A stretch of DNA of 64,000 nt, taken from Fusobacterium ulcerans. GTDB lineage: Bacteria > Fusobacteriota > Fusobacteriia > Fusobacteriales > Fusobacteriaceae. Position numbers and translations under genes: made by a program. This document shows, in pieces, positions 52,425-61,816 of the stretch; within the stretch, counting starts at the first letter, position 1; every line of letters begins with the position of its first letter. The notes below the pieces were generated by a model. It had not been told where the DNA came from. It ran no database searches and saw nothing but the letters and a program-made list of their open reading frames with translations. Location of the stretch: the NCBI RefSeq assembly GCF_003019675.1, contig NZ_CP028105.1, forward strand, positions 2,310,282 through 2,374,281. The letters run 5' to 3'.

Positions 52425-53669
52425 ATGAACACACTTTTAAAGAAAGCAGAAGAAAAAGATTTAAAAATTACAATATTGGGAATGGGATATATAGGCCTTC
52501 CAACAGCAATAGCATTTGCAAGAGCTGGATTTACAGTAAATGGATTTGATGTAAATAAAAAAGTTATAGAAACTTTAAAAAATGGACATATCCATATAGT
52601 AGAACCAGATCTTCAGGAAGCTTTTGAAGAAGCTTTGGGAAGTGGGAGATTACTTCCTACGGATAAACTAGAAAAATCAGATGTATTTATAATAGCAGTA
52701 CCAACACCATTTAAAAAAGAACATGAAGAAAAAATAGCAGATCTATCATATGTAGGAAGCGGAGCAAAAGAAGTAGCTGAGGTATTGGAAGAGAATAATC
52801 TGGTTATACTGGAATCAACAGTTCCTCCAATGACAACAAAACTAATGACAGATATATTAGAAAGAGAATCAGGAATATCAAGAGATAAATTTATGACAGT
52901 TCATTGTCCAGAGAGAGTATTACCAGGAAAGATACTATATGAACTTGAGCATAATGACAGGATAATAGGAGCTGAAAGAAAAGAAGCAGCTGAATATACT
53001 AAGGTAATATATGAAGCAATGGTAAAAGAGGGAACATGCTATATAACAGATGATATAACAGCAGAAATGTGTAAATTAGTAGAGAATACTTTCAGAGATG
53101 TAAATATAGCTTTTGCAAATGAACTGTCAGTAATATGTGACAAGCTTAATATAAATGTTTTTGAACTTATAAAACTGGCAAATAAGCATCCAAGGGTAAA
53201 TATACTGACACCAGGAGCTGGAGTAGGAGGACATTGTCTTGCAGTAGATCCATGGTTTATAGTAGAGAAATTCCCTAAAGAAGCAAATGTAATAAGAGAA
53301 GCAAGATTAATTAATGATTTTAAACCAAGATTTATAGTAAATAAAGTAGATGAAATACTTAATGGGAATAAAGAATTGACAGTTGGAGTATTAGGATTAG
53401 CATATAAACCAGATATAGATGATCTTAGAGAGTCACCAGCAATGGAGATAGCAGAAATATTGAGGGATAAAGGATATGAAGTAATAGCTTGTGAACCAAA
53501 TGTAAATAAAGAAGAAGTGGATGGATTCAAGCTTTATTCTTTAGAAGAAATTCTAAAAAAAGCTGATTATTTAGTATTAGCACAGGGGCATAAAGAGTTT
53601 AAAGAAAATATACAACTATTAAAAACTAAAAAAATATACGACTGTTTAGGAATAATAAATCTAATTTAG
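52425..53669 (+). CDS. wecC: UDP-N-acetyl-D-mannosamine dehydrogenase
   Basis: 414 residues from the ATG at 52425 (TTGGAGGAAG upstream; the TTG at 52410 is in that site). Oxidises UDP-ManNAc to UDP-ManNAcA with two NAD+. NAD-binding ITILGMGYIGLPTAIAFARAGF, VPTPFKKE, STVPPMTT, CPERVLPGKILYELEHNDRIIG and the catalytic GAGVGGHCLAVDPWF (with the active Cys) are present, then VGVLGLAYKPDIDDLRESPA. Follows wecB directly, so the polymer probably contains ManNAcA. Confidence 0.95.
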   Translation: MNTLLKKAEEKDLKITILGMGYIGLPTAIAFARAGFTVNGFDVNKKVIETLKNGHIHIVEPDLQEAFEEALGSGRLLPTDKLEKSDVFIIAVPTPFKKEHEEKIADLSYVGSGAKEVAEVLEENNLVILESTVPPMTTKLMTDILERESGISRDKFMTVHCPERVLPGKILYELEHNDRIIGAERKEAAEYTKVIYEAMVKEGTCYITDDITAEMCKLVENTFRDVNIAFANELSVICDKLNINVFELIKLANKHPRVNILTPGAGVGGHCLAVDPWFIVEKFPKEANVIREARLINDFKPRFIVNKVDEILNGNKELTVGVLGLAYKPDIDDLRESPAMEIAEILRDKGYEVIACEPNVNKEEVDGFKLYSLEEILKKADYLVLAQGHKEFKENIQLLKTKKIYDCLGIINLI

Positions 53670-53767
53670 TTAATTTTTTTATTACATCTAAGATTCTTTA
53701 CAGAAAAGAAAGAAATATGCACATAAAGCTTCTAATATATTGCATCTATAAAGATAATGATAAATTT

Positions 53768-53855
53768 ATGAAGGAGTACAGGAAGAAATACCAAGAGCGG
53801 GCATTTGTATTAATAACTTGTATAAATATGGAAGACTTCTAAAAAATATCTAAGT
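53768..53855 (+). pseudogene. Possible small wecB-like relic in an intergenic gap
   Basis: In the 243-bp gap 53670-53912, bases around 53773-53794 read GGAGTACAGGAAGAAATACC, nearly the same as the GVQEEAP-coding segment of wecB (about 52167-52188), and translate as EGVQEEIPRAG before decaying. A 25-codon alternative frame starts at the ATG at 53768. No other content is recognised in the gap. Confidence 0.3.
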
Positions 53856-53912
53856 ATCTAATAATTTAGAGAAAAATTATAATAAAAAAGTATTAGAAAA
53901 AGGAGAAAAAAA

Positions 53913-54947
53913 ATGCGAATTATTTTATGTGACAATAGAATGGAAGGACATCATAAGCCATATTTTTCTACACTTTTAAAGTTAAATTATACCAAATTAA
54001 AGTATGTAGAATTAGATTTAGCTCCTTCACTAAAAAAGAATTTTTTTAAATATTTCCTCTCTAGAAGGAAACTAATTAAAGAGTTTTTAAAAAATAATGA
54101 AGAGAATGATGATGTTATAGTACATTTTTTAACTTTAGATTTTATTTATTCATATATGTTTTTAAAAAAAAGTATAAATGCAATTGGAACTTTACATCAA
54201 GTTCCTAAAAGTTTATTAAAAAAGATATTTTTAAAGATTTTTTCTAAAAAAATAAGATTAATAATCGTACATTCAGAATTTCTAAAAGAAAATTTAAAAA
54301 GAATGGGAATAGAAAATGTAAGAGTAGTAAATTATCCTAGTTTTTATAACTATTCAAAAATTGGGAATAAAAATGAATTAAGAATAAAAAATAAAATAGA
54401 TAGTGAAAAAATAGTATTGAGTTGTTTAGGAGGAACAAGGAAGGATAAAGGATTAAATATTTTGTTAGAAAGTCTGAAATATATAAATATAAATTTTAAA
54501 AAAAATCTTTTAATAAATATAGTTGGAAAAGAAGAAGAATTTAAAAAAGAGTATATAGAGAAAGAATTAAAAGATATACCAAATAGAATAATACTAGAAA
54601 AAGTAAGTGATGATGAGTTTATGGAAAATATTCTAATAACTGATTTAATGATTATGCCATATTTAAAATCTTTTGGTGGGGTAAGTGGTCCAATGACAGA
54701 AGCAATTGTTAATAAAATACCATGTATAGCTCCAAAAGAATTAGAAATTGGAAAAATTATAATAGAAAAAAATATAGGAGAAGTATTTAATTGTGAAGAC
54801 CCTATTGATTTAGCAAGAGTAATAGAAGAAACAATAAAAAAAATAAATAGTTATTACAATACAAATTATCATACTAAATTAACTAAAGAAAATTTTTTAA
54901 AAAAATATGATGAAATATATAAAAATATCTGTGAAAATAAAAATTAG
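53913..54947 (+). CDS. Glycosyltransferase, GT4-like
   Basis: 344 residues. The opening IILCDNRMEGHHKPYFSTLL resembles GT-B acceptor domains, and the donor domain shows LSCLGGTRKDKGLNILLESL and FGGVSGPMTEAIVNKIPCIAPKE. Very A/T-rich. AAAAGGAG before the ATG. It follows the gap after wecC, so it may be a later insertion into the operon; sugar donor unknown. Confidence 0.82.
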   Translation: MRIILCDNRMEGHHKPYFSTLLKLNYTKLKYVELDLAPSLKKNFFKYFLSRRKLIKEFLKNNEENDDVIVHFLTLDFIYSYMFLKKSINAIGTLHQVPKSLLKKIFLKIFSKKIRLIIVHSEFLKENLKRMGIENVRVVNYPSFYNYSKIGNKNELRIKNKIDSEKIVLSCLGGTRKDKGLNILLESLKYININFKKNLLINIVGKEEEFKKEYIEKELKDIPNRIILEKVSDDEFMENILITDLMIMPYLKSFGGVSGPMTEAIVNKIPCIAPKELEIGKIIIEKNIGEVFNCEDPIDLARVIEETIKKINSYYNTNYHTKLTKENFLKKYDEIYKNICENKN

Positions 54948-54990
54948 AAAATTATTTGAAAAAATAATTAAATTTTAAGGAGAGATTTTA

Positions 54991-56070
54991 ATGAAAAAGA
55001 TAGCATTAATAACAGGAATAACAGGACAAGATGGCTCATATCTTGCAGAATTTCTTTTAGATAAAGAATATGAAGTACATGGAATAATAAGAAGAGCTTC
55101 AACTTTTAATACAGGAAGAATAGAACATCTATATATAGATGATTTAATTGAAGATATGCATAAAGAAAGAAAAATATACCTTCATTATGGAGATATGACA
55201 GATTCTATGAGTATAACAAGATTAATAAGAGAAATAAAACCAACAGAAATATATAACCTTGCAGCACAATCTCATGTACAGGTATCTTTTGAAGTACCAG
55301 AGTATACAGCTGATTCAAATGCAGTAGGAGTATTAAGAATACTTGAAGCAGTAAGATTTTTAGGAATGGAAAAAACTTGCAGGATATATCAAGCTTCCAC
55401 TTCAGAATTGTTTGGAAGAGTACAGGAAGTACCACAAAAAGAAACAACACCATTTTATCCAACATCACCATATGCAGTAGCAAAGCAGTATGGATATTGG
55501 ATAGTAAAAAACTATAGAGATGCCTATGATATGTATGCAGTAAATGGAATACTATTCAATCATGAAAGTGAAAGAAGAGGAGAAACATTTGTAACAAGGA
55601 AAATAACATTAGCAGCAGCAAGAATATCAAAAGGATATCAGAAAAAACTATACTTAGGAAATCTGAATGCGCTTAGAGACTGGGGATATGCAAAAGACTA
55701 TATTGAATGTATGTGGCTTATGATGCAGCAAGATAAACCAGAAGATTTTGTAATAGCAACAGGAGAACAATACTCCGTGAGAGATTTTTGTAATATAGCA
55801 TTTAAAGAAGTAGGAATAGAAATAGAATGGTGTGGAGAAGGTATAAACGAAAAAGGAATAAATAAAGTAACAGGAGAAACGGTAATAGAAGTAGATCCAA
55901 AATACTTTAGACCTTCAGATGTAGAAACATTACTAGGAGACCCAACAAAAGCAAGAACAGTACTAGGATGGAATCCAAGAAAAACATCATTTAAGAATTT
56001 AGTAAAAATAATGGTAGAACATGATTTAGGATTTGTGGAAAAAGATCATTTTTTAAAAGTAAGGGGATAA
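54991..56070 (+). CDS. gmd: GDP-mannose 4,6-dehydratase
   Basis: 359 residues, full length. Converts GDP-D-mannose to GDP-4-dehydro-6-deoxy-D-mannose. SDR Rossmann motif [66 protein letters not shown], the YxxxK pair in [12 protein letters not shown], and [12 protein letters not shown] are diagnostic. AAGGAGAG before ATG. Feeds the next gene's reductase or epimerase-reductase. Confidence 0.97.
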   Translation: MKKIALITGITGQDGSYLAEFLLDKEYEVHGIIRRASTFNTGRIEHLYIDDLIEDMHKERKIYLHYGDMTDSMSITRLIREIKPTEIYNLAAQSHVQVSFEVPEYTADSNAVGVLRILEAVRFLGMEKTCRIYQASTSELFGRVQEVPQKETTPFYPTSPYAVAKQYGYWIVKNYRDAYDMYAVNGILFNHESERRGETFVTRKITLAAARISKGYQKKLYLGNLNALRDWGYAKDYIECMWLMMQQDKPEDFVIATGEQYSVRDFCNIAFKEVGIEIEWCGEGINEKGINKVTGETVIEVDPKYFRPSDVETLLGDPTKARTVLGWNPRKTSFKNLVKIMVEHDLGFVEKDHFLKVRG

Positions 56071-56073
56071 GTC

Positions 56074-57012
56074 ATGATAAATTTAAAAGAAAAGCAAATA
56101 ATAGTAACAGGTGGAGCAGGTTTTTTAGGATCTCATGTCATTCAAAAATTATTGGAAAGAGGTTGTAAGAAAGAAAATATTTTTATTCCAAGAAGTAAAA
56201 ATTATAATTTAACTAAAGAAAGAGATGTAAAAAAATTATATGAAGATTTTAAAGCAGATATAGTTATTCATATTGCAGCAGATATAGGAGGAATAGGATA
56301 TAGTAAAACACACCCAGCATCTCAATTTTATAATAATTTAATGATGAATACTTTAATACAAGATTTAGCATATAAAAATAGAGTGGAAAAATTTGTAGGA
56401 ATAGGAACTGTATGCTCTTATCCTAAGTTTGCTCCAGTTCCATTTAAAGAAGAAGATTTATGGAATGGATATCCTGAAGAAACAAATGCAGCTTATGGAT
56501 TAAGCAAAAAGATGATGTTAGTGCAGTCACAAGCCTATAGAGAACAATATAATTTTAATGCAATTCATTTGTTGATGATCAATTTATATGGACCAAAAGA
56601 TAACTTTTCTTTGGAATCATCACATGTAATTCCAGCATTAATAAGAAAAATGTTAAAAGCAAATGAAGAAAATTCAGATATTGAAGTATGGGGAGATGGA
56701 AGTGCATCAAGAGAATTTATTTTTGTTGAGGATGCAGCAGAGGCAATAATACTTGCAACAGAAATGTATGATGGAAAAGAACCTGTAAACATAGGAAATG
56801 GTCAAGAAATTTCAATAAAAGAATTAATAGGAATTTTAGCAAATTTATTAAAATTTCAAGGTAAAATTATTTGGGATAAAACAAAACCAAATGGACAACC
56901 TAAAAGAAGATTGGATGTTTCAAAGGCTAAAAAATATTTTGATTTTAAAGCAAAGATGGAATTAAAAGAAGGGTTAAATGAAACGATAAAATGGTATTTG
57001 GAGAATAATTGA
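56074..57012 (+). CDS. GDP-L-fucose-synthase-like NAD(P)-dependent epimerase/reductase
   Basis: 312 residues, extended SDR. VTGGAGFLGSHVIQKLLERG binds cofactor, HIAADIGGIGYSKTHPASQFYNNLMMN and GIGTVCSYPKFAPVPFKEEDLWNGYPEETNAAYGLSKKMMLVQ match GDP-fucose synthase (Fcl), with the Tyr-Lys pair in AAYGLSKK, and DNFSLESSHVIPALIRK follows. Next to gmd it most likely makes GDP-L-fucose, but related enzymes make GDP-colitose or other 6-deoxyhexoses. Four bases after gmd; its TGA overlaps the flippase ATG. Confidence 0.9.
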   Translation: MINLKEKQIIVTGGAGFLGSHVIQKLLERGCKKENIFIPRSKNYNLTKERDVKKLYEDFKADIVIHIAADIGGIGYSKTHPASQFYNNLMMNTLIQDLAYKNRVEKFVGIGTVCSYPKFAPVPFKEEDLWNGYPEETNAAYGLSKKMMLVQSQAYREQYNFNAIHLLMINLYGPKDNFSLESSHVIPALIRKMLKANEENSDIEVWGDGSASREFIFVEDAAEAIILATEMYDGKEPVNIGNGQEISIKELIGILANLLKFQGKIIWDKTKPNGQPKRRLDVSKAKKYFDFKAKMELKEGLNETIKWYLENN

Positions 57013-58310
57013 TGAATAGATTTGACATTTTAAAAAAACAAGTGTCGTTTGGAATGATATATAAAATATTAAGTATGGGATTAAGTTATTTTTCAATTCC
57101 TTTATTTTTAAAATATTTAGGTCAGCAGGATTATGGGTTATGGATGACAATTTTTTCAATTGTAAGTTGGATATATACATTTGATTTAGGAATAGGAAAT
57201 GGACTTAAAAATAAGCTTACAGAAAGCTTAACTAAAAAAAATTATAATGAGGCTAGAGAATATATAACTACTGGATATATTGTTTTAGGAATAATAGCCA
57301 TATGTATTCTTACTTTAGGATTAATTGGAATTAAAGTAATAGATATTGGAAAATTTTTAAATATAGATTTTTATAGTGAAAATTATATAAAATTAATATT
57401 TGAGATAGTATTTGCAATGACTATTTTAAATTTTATAGTTTTTTTATATAAAACTTTTTATCTTTCTATTCATAATAGTTCTATTATGAATCTGGGTAAT
57501 TTTTTATTTCAATTACTCTTTATTATTTCACTATATATCCTTAATTATTATAATAAAGTTTCATTAATAACAGTATCAATAATTTATCCTGGAATAAATT
57601 TAATATTAGGATTATTTTTTACAAAAAAGTTTTTTAATAAATATAAAGAATTGACTCCCAGTATTAAGAGTTTTAGTAAAAAAAAAATAAAAGGGATAGG
57701 AAGTATAGGAATAAGTTTTTTTATAATACAAATATCAGTGCTCTTCATACTTACTGTTGACAATTTATTGATAACAAAATATGTAGGAACAGATGCTGTA
57801 GCAAGTTATAGTATAGTTTCTAAATTGTTTCAGAGCTTTATAGTATTGGAGTCAATAATTTCAGTTCCTATGTGGACTTTATTTCTTGATTCATATATAA
57901 AAAAAGATAAAAAATGGATACTAAATATATTTAAAAAAATTAATATATTATTTCTATTTTTAATAATAGTAATAATAGTAGTTATATTTTTAGCACCTTA
58001 TATAATTAAAATATGGATAGGGCGAGAAATATTTATTCCTAAATATCTTATTTTATTATGGGGAATATTTGTATTAAATAGAGTATATGGAGATATACAT
58101 ATGATTTTTATAAATGGAACAGGAAAAATTCATTTACAAATGTGGCTATATGTTTTAGGAGGTATCATTAATATCCCTCTTTCTATATATTTTATAAGGG
58201 ATTTAGACATGGGAAGTAGTGGAGCGATTCTTGGAACGAATATATGCATGTTACCATTGGCAGTAATAATGCCCATACAAGCACACTTTATCATAAAGAA
58301 AATGAAATAA
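57012..58310 (+). CDS. Polysaccharide flippase (Wzx-like, MOP superfamily)
   Basis: 432 residues with about 12-14 membrane segments. Opens with FDILKKQVSFGMIYKILSMGLSYFSIPLFLKYLG and DYGLWMTIFSIVSWIYTFDLGIGNGLKNKLTE, typical of the RfbX/Wzx group. Flips the undecaprenyl-linked repeat to the periplasmic face. Coupled to the preceding gene by TGATG overlap. Together with the EpsG-like protein, it supports a Wzx/Wzy-dependent pathway. Confidence 0.9.
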   Translation: MNRFDILKKQVSFGMIYKILSMGLSYFSIPLFLKYLGQQDYGLWMTIFSIVSWIYTFDLGIGNGLKNKLTESLTKKNYNEAREYITTGYIVLGIIAICILTLGLIGIKVIDIGKFLNIDFYSENYIKLIFEIVFAMTILNFIVFLYKTFYLSIHNSSIMNLGNFLFQLLFIISLYILNYYNKVSLITVSIIYPGINLILGLFFTKKFFNKYKELTPSIKSFSKKKIKGIGSIGISFFIIQISVLFILTVDNLLITKYVGTDAVASYSIVSKLFQSFIVLESIISVPMWTLFLDSYIKKDKKWILNIFKKINILFLFLIIVIIVVIFLAPYIIKIWIGREIFIPKYLILLWGIFVLNRVYGDIHMIFINGTGKIHLQMWLYVLGGIINIPLSIYFIRDLDMGSSGAILGTNICMLPLAVIMPIQAHFIIKKMK

Positions 58311-58326
58311 TGAGGTAAATAAAGAA

Positions 58327-60054
58327 ATGGTAGAAAATATATTACAAAAATATAATAAATGGGCAAAAATAGAATTTATTACTATAAATGAAAAACTAGA
58401 AGTAAAAGAATTAAAAGATGAAGAAATAAAAGATAGTTTTTATAAATACCTTGAGTTTGGAACAGGTGGAATGAGAGGAATAATGGGGATGGGAACTAAT
58501 CGTATGAATATATATATGATTAGAAAAGCTACTCAAGGATTTTCAAATTATTTAATCAATTCAAGTGGTGAATTCGGAAAGAATAAAGGTGTTGTAATTG
58601 CATATGACTGCCGGATTAATTCATATGAATTTGCTTTGAATTCAGCATTAGTACTGTGTGCCAATGGAATAAAAACATATCTGTTTTCTTCATTAAGAAG
58701 TACTCCAGAACTTTCATTTGCTGTAAGAGAACTTGAATGTCAGGCTGGAATAATGATAACAGCTTCACATAATCCTAAAGAATACAACGGATATAAAGTA
58801 TATTGGAAAGATGGAGGACAATTAGTAGAGCCTCAAGCTTCTGGGATAATAGAAGAAGTAAATAAAACAGATGAATTTGAAGATGTAAAGATTGTAGCTC
58901 AAGAGGAAGCAGAAAAGTCAGGGTTATTAAATATTTTAAATGATGAATTAGACAGTAAATATTTAGAAAAGGTAAAGAAAGAATCTATTTTAAAAGATTT
59001 ATCTAATAAAGAGAATTTTAAATTAGCATATTCTCCTCTTCATGGAACAGGTGGAAGACCAGTAAAAAGACTGTTAAATGAATTAGGATATAAAAATGTA
59101 TATATAGTTGAAGCGCAGAAGAAGCCAGATGGAGAATTTCCAACTTGTTCATATGCCAATCCAGAAGAAAAAAATGTATTTGATCTTTCAATAAAGTTAG
59201 CAGATGAAATAGGAGCTAAAGTATGTTTAGCAAATGACCCTGATGCTGACAGAACAGGAATGATGGTAAAAGAAAAAAATGAATGGATATATCTTAATGG
59301 AAATCAGATAGGAATGCTTCTTTTAAAATATATTTTAGACAATAAAAAAGATATACCTAAAAATGGAGCAGTAGTTACAACAATAGTTTCTACACCAATA
59401 TTAGATAAGATAACAGGAGAAAGAAATTTAAAAGTATTTAGAACTCTTACAGGATTTAAATATATAGGAGAAAAGATAAGAGAATTTGAAGAAGGAAAAT
59501 ATGATAATTCTTTTGTATTTGGAATGGAAGAATCTATTGGATATCTAAAAGGAACCTATGTAAGAGATAAAGATGGAATACTTGGAGTAATGCTTTTAAC
59601 TGAAATGGTAGCATACTTTGAAAGCATAGGAACATCTTCAGTGAAAGAACTAAGAAAACTCTATGATAAATATGGTTGGTATAGTGAAATAACATATCCT
59701 GTAACAAGAGAAGGAATACAAGGAACAGAAGAAATAAAAAAGATGATGGAAGAACTTAGAAAAAGAGATTTAAAAGTTCTTTTAGATAAAAAGATAAATA
59801 TTGTAAGAGACTATAAGTTGAAAAAAGAAAAGAACTATTTAGATAATTCAGAATCAGAATTACTTCTTCCAAAGTCAGATGTTATTCAATATATTTTAGA
59901 AGATGAAACATACATAACAGTAAGACCATCAGGAACAGAACCAAAGATAAAATATTACATCTATACTAAAGGAAAAAATAAGAAAGAAGCAGATGAAAAA
60001 CTAGAGAATGTATTAAATGATTTTAAAGGATATATGGAATCACTTTTGAACTAG
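58327..60054 (+). CDS. Phosphohexomutase (phosphoglucomutase/phosphomannomutase)
   Basis: 575 residues. Interconverts hexose-6-phosphate and hexose-1-phosphate. Catalytic Ser147 lies in MITASHNPKEYNGYKVYW, the metal loop is NDPDADRTG, and the sugar loop EESIGYLKG; TVRPSGTEPKIKYY is the phosphate-binding domain. The length fits the alpha-PGM type, but placement directly before a mannose-1-phosphate guanylyltransferase suggests mannose-1-phosphate supply in vivo. Confidence 0.92.
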   Translation: MVENILQKYNKWAKIEFITINEKLEVKELKDEEIKDSFYKYLEFGTGGMRGIMGMGTNRMNIYMIRKATQGFSNYLINSSGEFGKNKGVVIAYDCRINSYEFALNSALVLCANGIKTYLFSSLRSTPELSFAVRELECQAGIMITASHNPKEYNGYKVYWKDGGQLVEPQASGIIEEVNKTDEFEDVKIVAQEEAEKSGLLNILNDELDSKYLEKVKKESILKDLSNKENFKLAYSPLHGTGGRPVKRLLNELGYKNVYIVEAQKKPDGEFPTCSYANPEEKNVFDLSIKLADEIGAKVCLANDPDADRTGMMVKEKNEWIYLNGNQIGMLLLKYILDNKKDIPKNGAVVTTIVSTPILDKITGERNLKVFRTLTGFKYIGEKIREFEEGKYDNSFVFGMEESIGYLKGTYVRDKDGILGVMLLTEMVAYFESIGTSSVKELRKLYDKYGWYSEITYPVTREGIQGTEEIKKMMEELRKRDLKVLLDKKINIVRDYKLKKEKNYLDNSESELLLPKSDVIQYILEDETYITVRPSGTEPKIKYYIYTKGKNKKEADEKLENVLNDFKGYMESLLN

Positions 60055-60067
60055 GAGGAAAAGGAAG

Positions 60068-61141
60068 ATGTTAACAGCAATTATTATGGCAGGAGGAAGT
60101 GGAGAGAGGTTCTGGCCATTATCAACACCAGAAAGGCCAAAGCAACTTCTAAAAATATTTTCAGATAAAACTATGATAAGAGAAACTGTTGACAGGATAC
60201 TTCCTATAATAGAAGCAGAAAATATATTTATAGCGACGAATATCATACAAGCAAAAGAGATAGAAAAAGAATTAAGCGATATTCCTAAAGAAAATATAAT
60301 AATAGAACCAGCTTTTAAAGATACAGCAGCAGCAATAGGATATTCTTCTTTGATAATAGAAAATAGATTTAAAAATAGATTAAAAGATGGAGAAAAGCTA
60401 GAAGTAGTAGTACTAGCTTCAGATCATCTAATTAAAGAGGAAGAAGAATTTAGAAAAGTCATACTAATTGCAGCAAAAGAAGCAAAAGAAAATGGAATGA
60501 TAGTTACTTTAGGAATAAAACCAGACAAACCAGAAACAGGATATGGATATATAGAAGTAAAATATGATGAAATAGAACTTAATTCTATATATAAAGTAAA
60601 AAGATTTAGAGAAAAACCAAGTCAGGAATTAGCTGAAAGTTATCTTTCAAGTGGAAAATATCTTTGGAATAGTGGAATGTTTATATTTACGATAGATACT
60701 ATATTTAAAAATTTTGAAGTATTGATGGAAGAACATTCAACAATATTTAAAGAAATAGAAAAAGAATTTAAAGAAAATTTAACAGGAGAAGAACTTAGCA
60801 ACAAAGTAAAGAGATACTTTGATAAATTTGAAAAAATATCAATAGATTTTGGAATAATGGAATATTCAAAAAATATCCGAGTAATACCAGTAGATATAGG
60901 TTGGAATGATATAGGAAGCTTTAATGCATTTGATGAGATATTTGAAAAAGATGAAAATGGAAATGTAGTGAGAGGAAAAGAGATAAGAGAATTAGATTCA
61001 AAAAACAATATAGTAATATCAGATGATTTGAATATTTCATTATTAGGAATAGAAAATTTAGTAATAGTAAAAAAAGATAAAGAACTTTTAATATCAAAGA
61101 AAAATAAGACACAGGAAATAAAAAAAATTTTAAATAGATAA
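60068..61141 (+). CDS. manC: Mannose-1-phosphate guanylyltransferase
   Basis: 357 residues. Makes GDP-mannose from Man-1-P and GTP. TAIIMAGGSGERFWPLSTPERPKQ is the nucleotide-binding signature; ASDHLI, TGYGYIEV, FREKPS, LWNSGMFIF and VDIGWNDIGSF follow. The C-terminal cupin isomerase domain of long ManC proteins is absent, so phosphomannose isomerase must come from elsewhere. GGAGGAAAAGG before ATG. Confidence 0.94.
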   Translation: MLTAIIMAGGSGERFWPLSTPERPKQLLKIFSDKTMIRETVDRILPIIEAENIFIATNIIQAKEIEKELSDIPKENIIIEPAFKDTAAAIGYSSLIIENRFKNRLKDGEKLEVVVLASDHLIKEEEEFRKVILIAAKEAKENGMIVTLGIKPDKPETGYGYIEVKYDEIELNSIYKVKRFREKPSQELAESYLSSGKYLWNSGMFIFTIDTIFKNFEVLMEEHSTIFKEIEKEFKENLTGEELSNKVKRYFDKFEKISIDFGIMEYSKNIRVIPVDIGWNDIGSFNAFDEIFEKDENGNVVRGKEIRELDSKNNIVISDDLNISLLGIENLVIVKKDKELLISKKNKTQEIKKILNR

Positions 61142-61159
61142 AAAAATAGAGGTAAATAG

Positions 61160-61471
61160 ATGACAGAAAAAGAGTTTTTAACCTTATATAAGGAAAGAAG
61201 GAATCTAAAAAGCATAAGAGAAGCAAAAGAAAGATTAGATTCTTTCTGGAAAGCTCTTTTTGATGTTTTAGAAGAAGAAGAAAAAGTAATAATAAAAGAC
61301 TGGGGAATATTTGAAAAGAAAGAAGTAAAACCAAGAAAGATATTAAATCTAGCTACTAGAGAAATGATGATAACAGAAGAAAAGAAAGTTATCAAATTTA
61401 AACCTAGAATGAAAATGATAGATAAAGTAAATGAACTCAATACTCTAATGGAGGAAGAATATGAACACTAG
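61160..61471 (+). CDS. HU/IHF-family DNA-binding-like protein
   Basis: 103 residues. Two N-terminal helices (REAKERLDSFWKALFDVL) followed by VIIKDWGIFEKKEVKPRKILNLATREMM and VIKFKPRMKMIDKVN, which match the GFGTFEVRERAARKGRNP...FKPGKALKDAVN frame of HU. The intercalating Pro is displaced in the arm (loss of RNP). It ends 11 bp inside the next HU-like gene. Such proteins bend DNA; here one sits at the end of a polysaccharide operon beside an inverted-repeat module. Role unknown. Confidence 0.8.
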   Translation: MTEKEFLTLYKERRNLKSIREAKERLDSFWKALFDVLEEEEKVIIKDWGIFEKKEVKPRKILNLATREMMITEEKKVIKFKPRMKMIDKVNELNTLMEEEYEH

Positions 61472-61742
61472 AGAATTTGTATCATATTACAAAAAATTGA
61501 GAAAAGAGCAGGATGAAACAATAGAATATGAAGAAGCAAGAGAAGAGATAGAAGAGATATTTAATCTTATAGCAGAAGTAATAGCTATGGATGAAGAGGT
61601 AAAATTTAAAAATAAAGGAACTTTCTCTCTTTTAAAAAGAAAAAAGAGAAGAATAGGCAGTCCAACTTCAAAAGAAGTGAGAGAAATAATTCCTAAAAAA
61701 ACAATAAAATTTGTACAATCAAAAATATTAGAAATAAGTTGA
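61461..61742 (+). CDS. Second, divergent HU/IHF-family protein
   Basis: 93 residues, overlapping the first HU-like gene by 11 bp with GGAGG before its ATG. EEAREEIEEIFNLIAEVIAM forms the helical part, and VKFKNKGTFSLLKRKKRRIGSPTSKEVREI with KTIKFVQSKILEIS the beta-arm and C-terminal helix. Translational coupling with its partner suggests a heterodimer like IHF. Stop codon lies 8 bp before the left inverted repeat of module 2. Confidence 0.75.
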   Translation: MNTREFVSYYKKLRKEQDETIEYEEAREEIEEIFNLIAEVIAMDEEVKFKNKGTFSLLKRKKRRIGSPTSKEVREIIPKKTIKFVQSKILEIS

Positions 61743-61751
61743 GAAAAAGAG

Positions 61752-61780
61752 TTCGCTTTTATGTATAAAGGCGAAGTTTT
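61752..61780 (+). terminator. Hairpin at the end of the polysaccharide operon
   Basis: 11-bp stem TTCGCTTTTAT / ATAAAGGCGAA, loop GT, followed by GTTTT. It is 9 bp after the last HU-like stop, so it could terminate the operon as well as form the left repeat. Confidence 0.5.
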
Positions 61781-61787
61781 AAAACCT

Positions 61788-61816
61788 TTGAAGGTAGATA
61801 AGTTAAAAACTTTAAT
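61788..61816 (+). promoter_or_regulatory. Weak possible promoter inside module 2
   Basis: TTGAAG, 17-bp spacer, TTTAAT, reading toward the MBOAT gene. A comparable minus-strand candidate (TTGTAA, 18 bp, TTTAAT) also exists, so direction cannot be decided by eye. Confidence 0.3.

Noticed and set aside
53768-53842. Tiny 24-residue gene MKEYRKKYQERAF...
   Set aside because: No ribosome site at proper distance; the sequence is better explained as intergenic DNA or a wecB scrap.
60640-61440. 266-codon minus-strand frame opposite manC and the HU-like gene
   Set aside because: Ser/Phe/Leu-rich translation typical of the complement of A-rich coding DNA; both sense genes are convincing.
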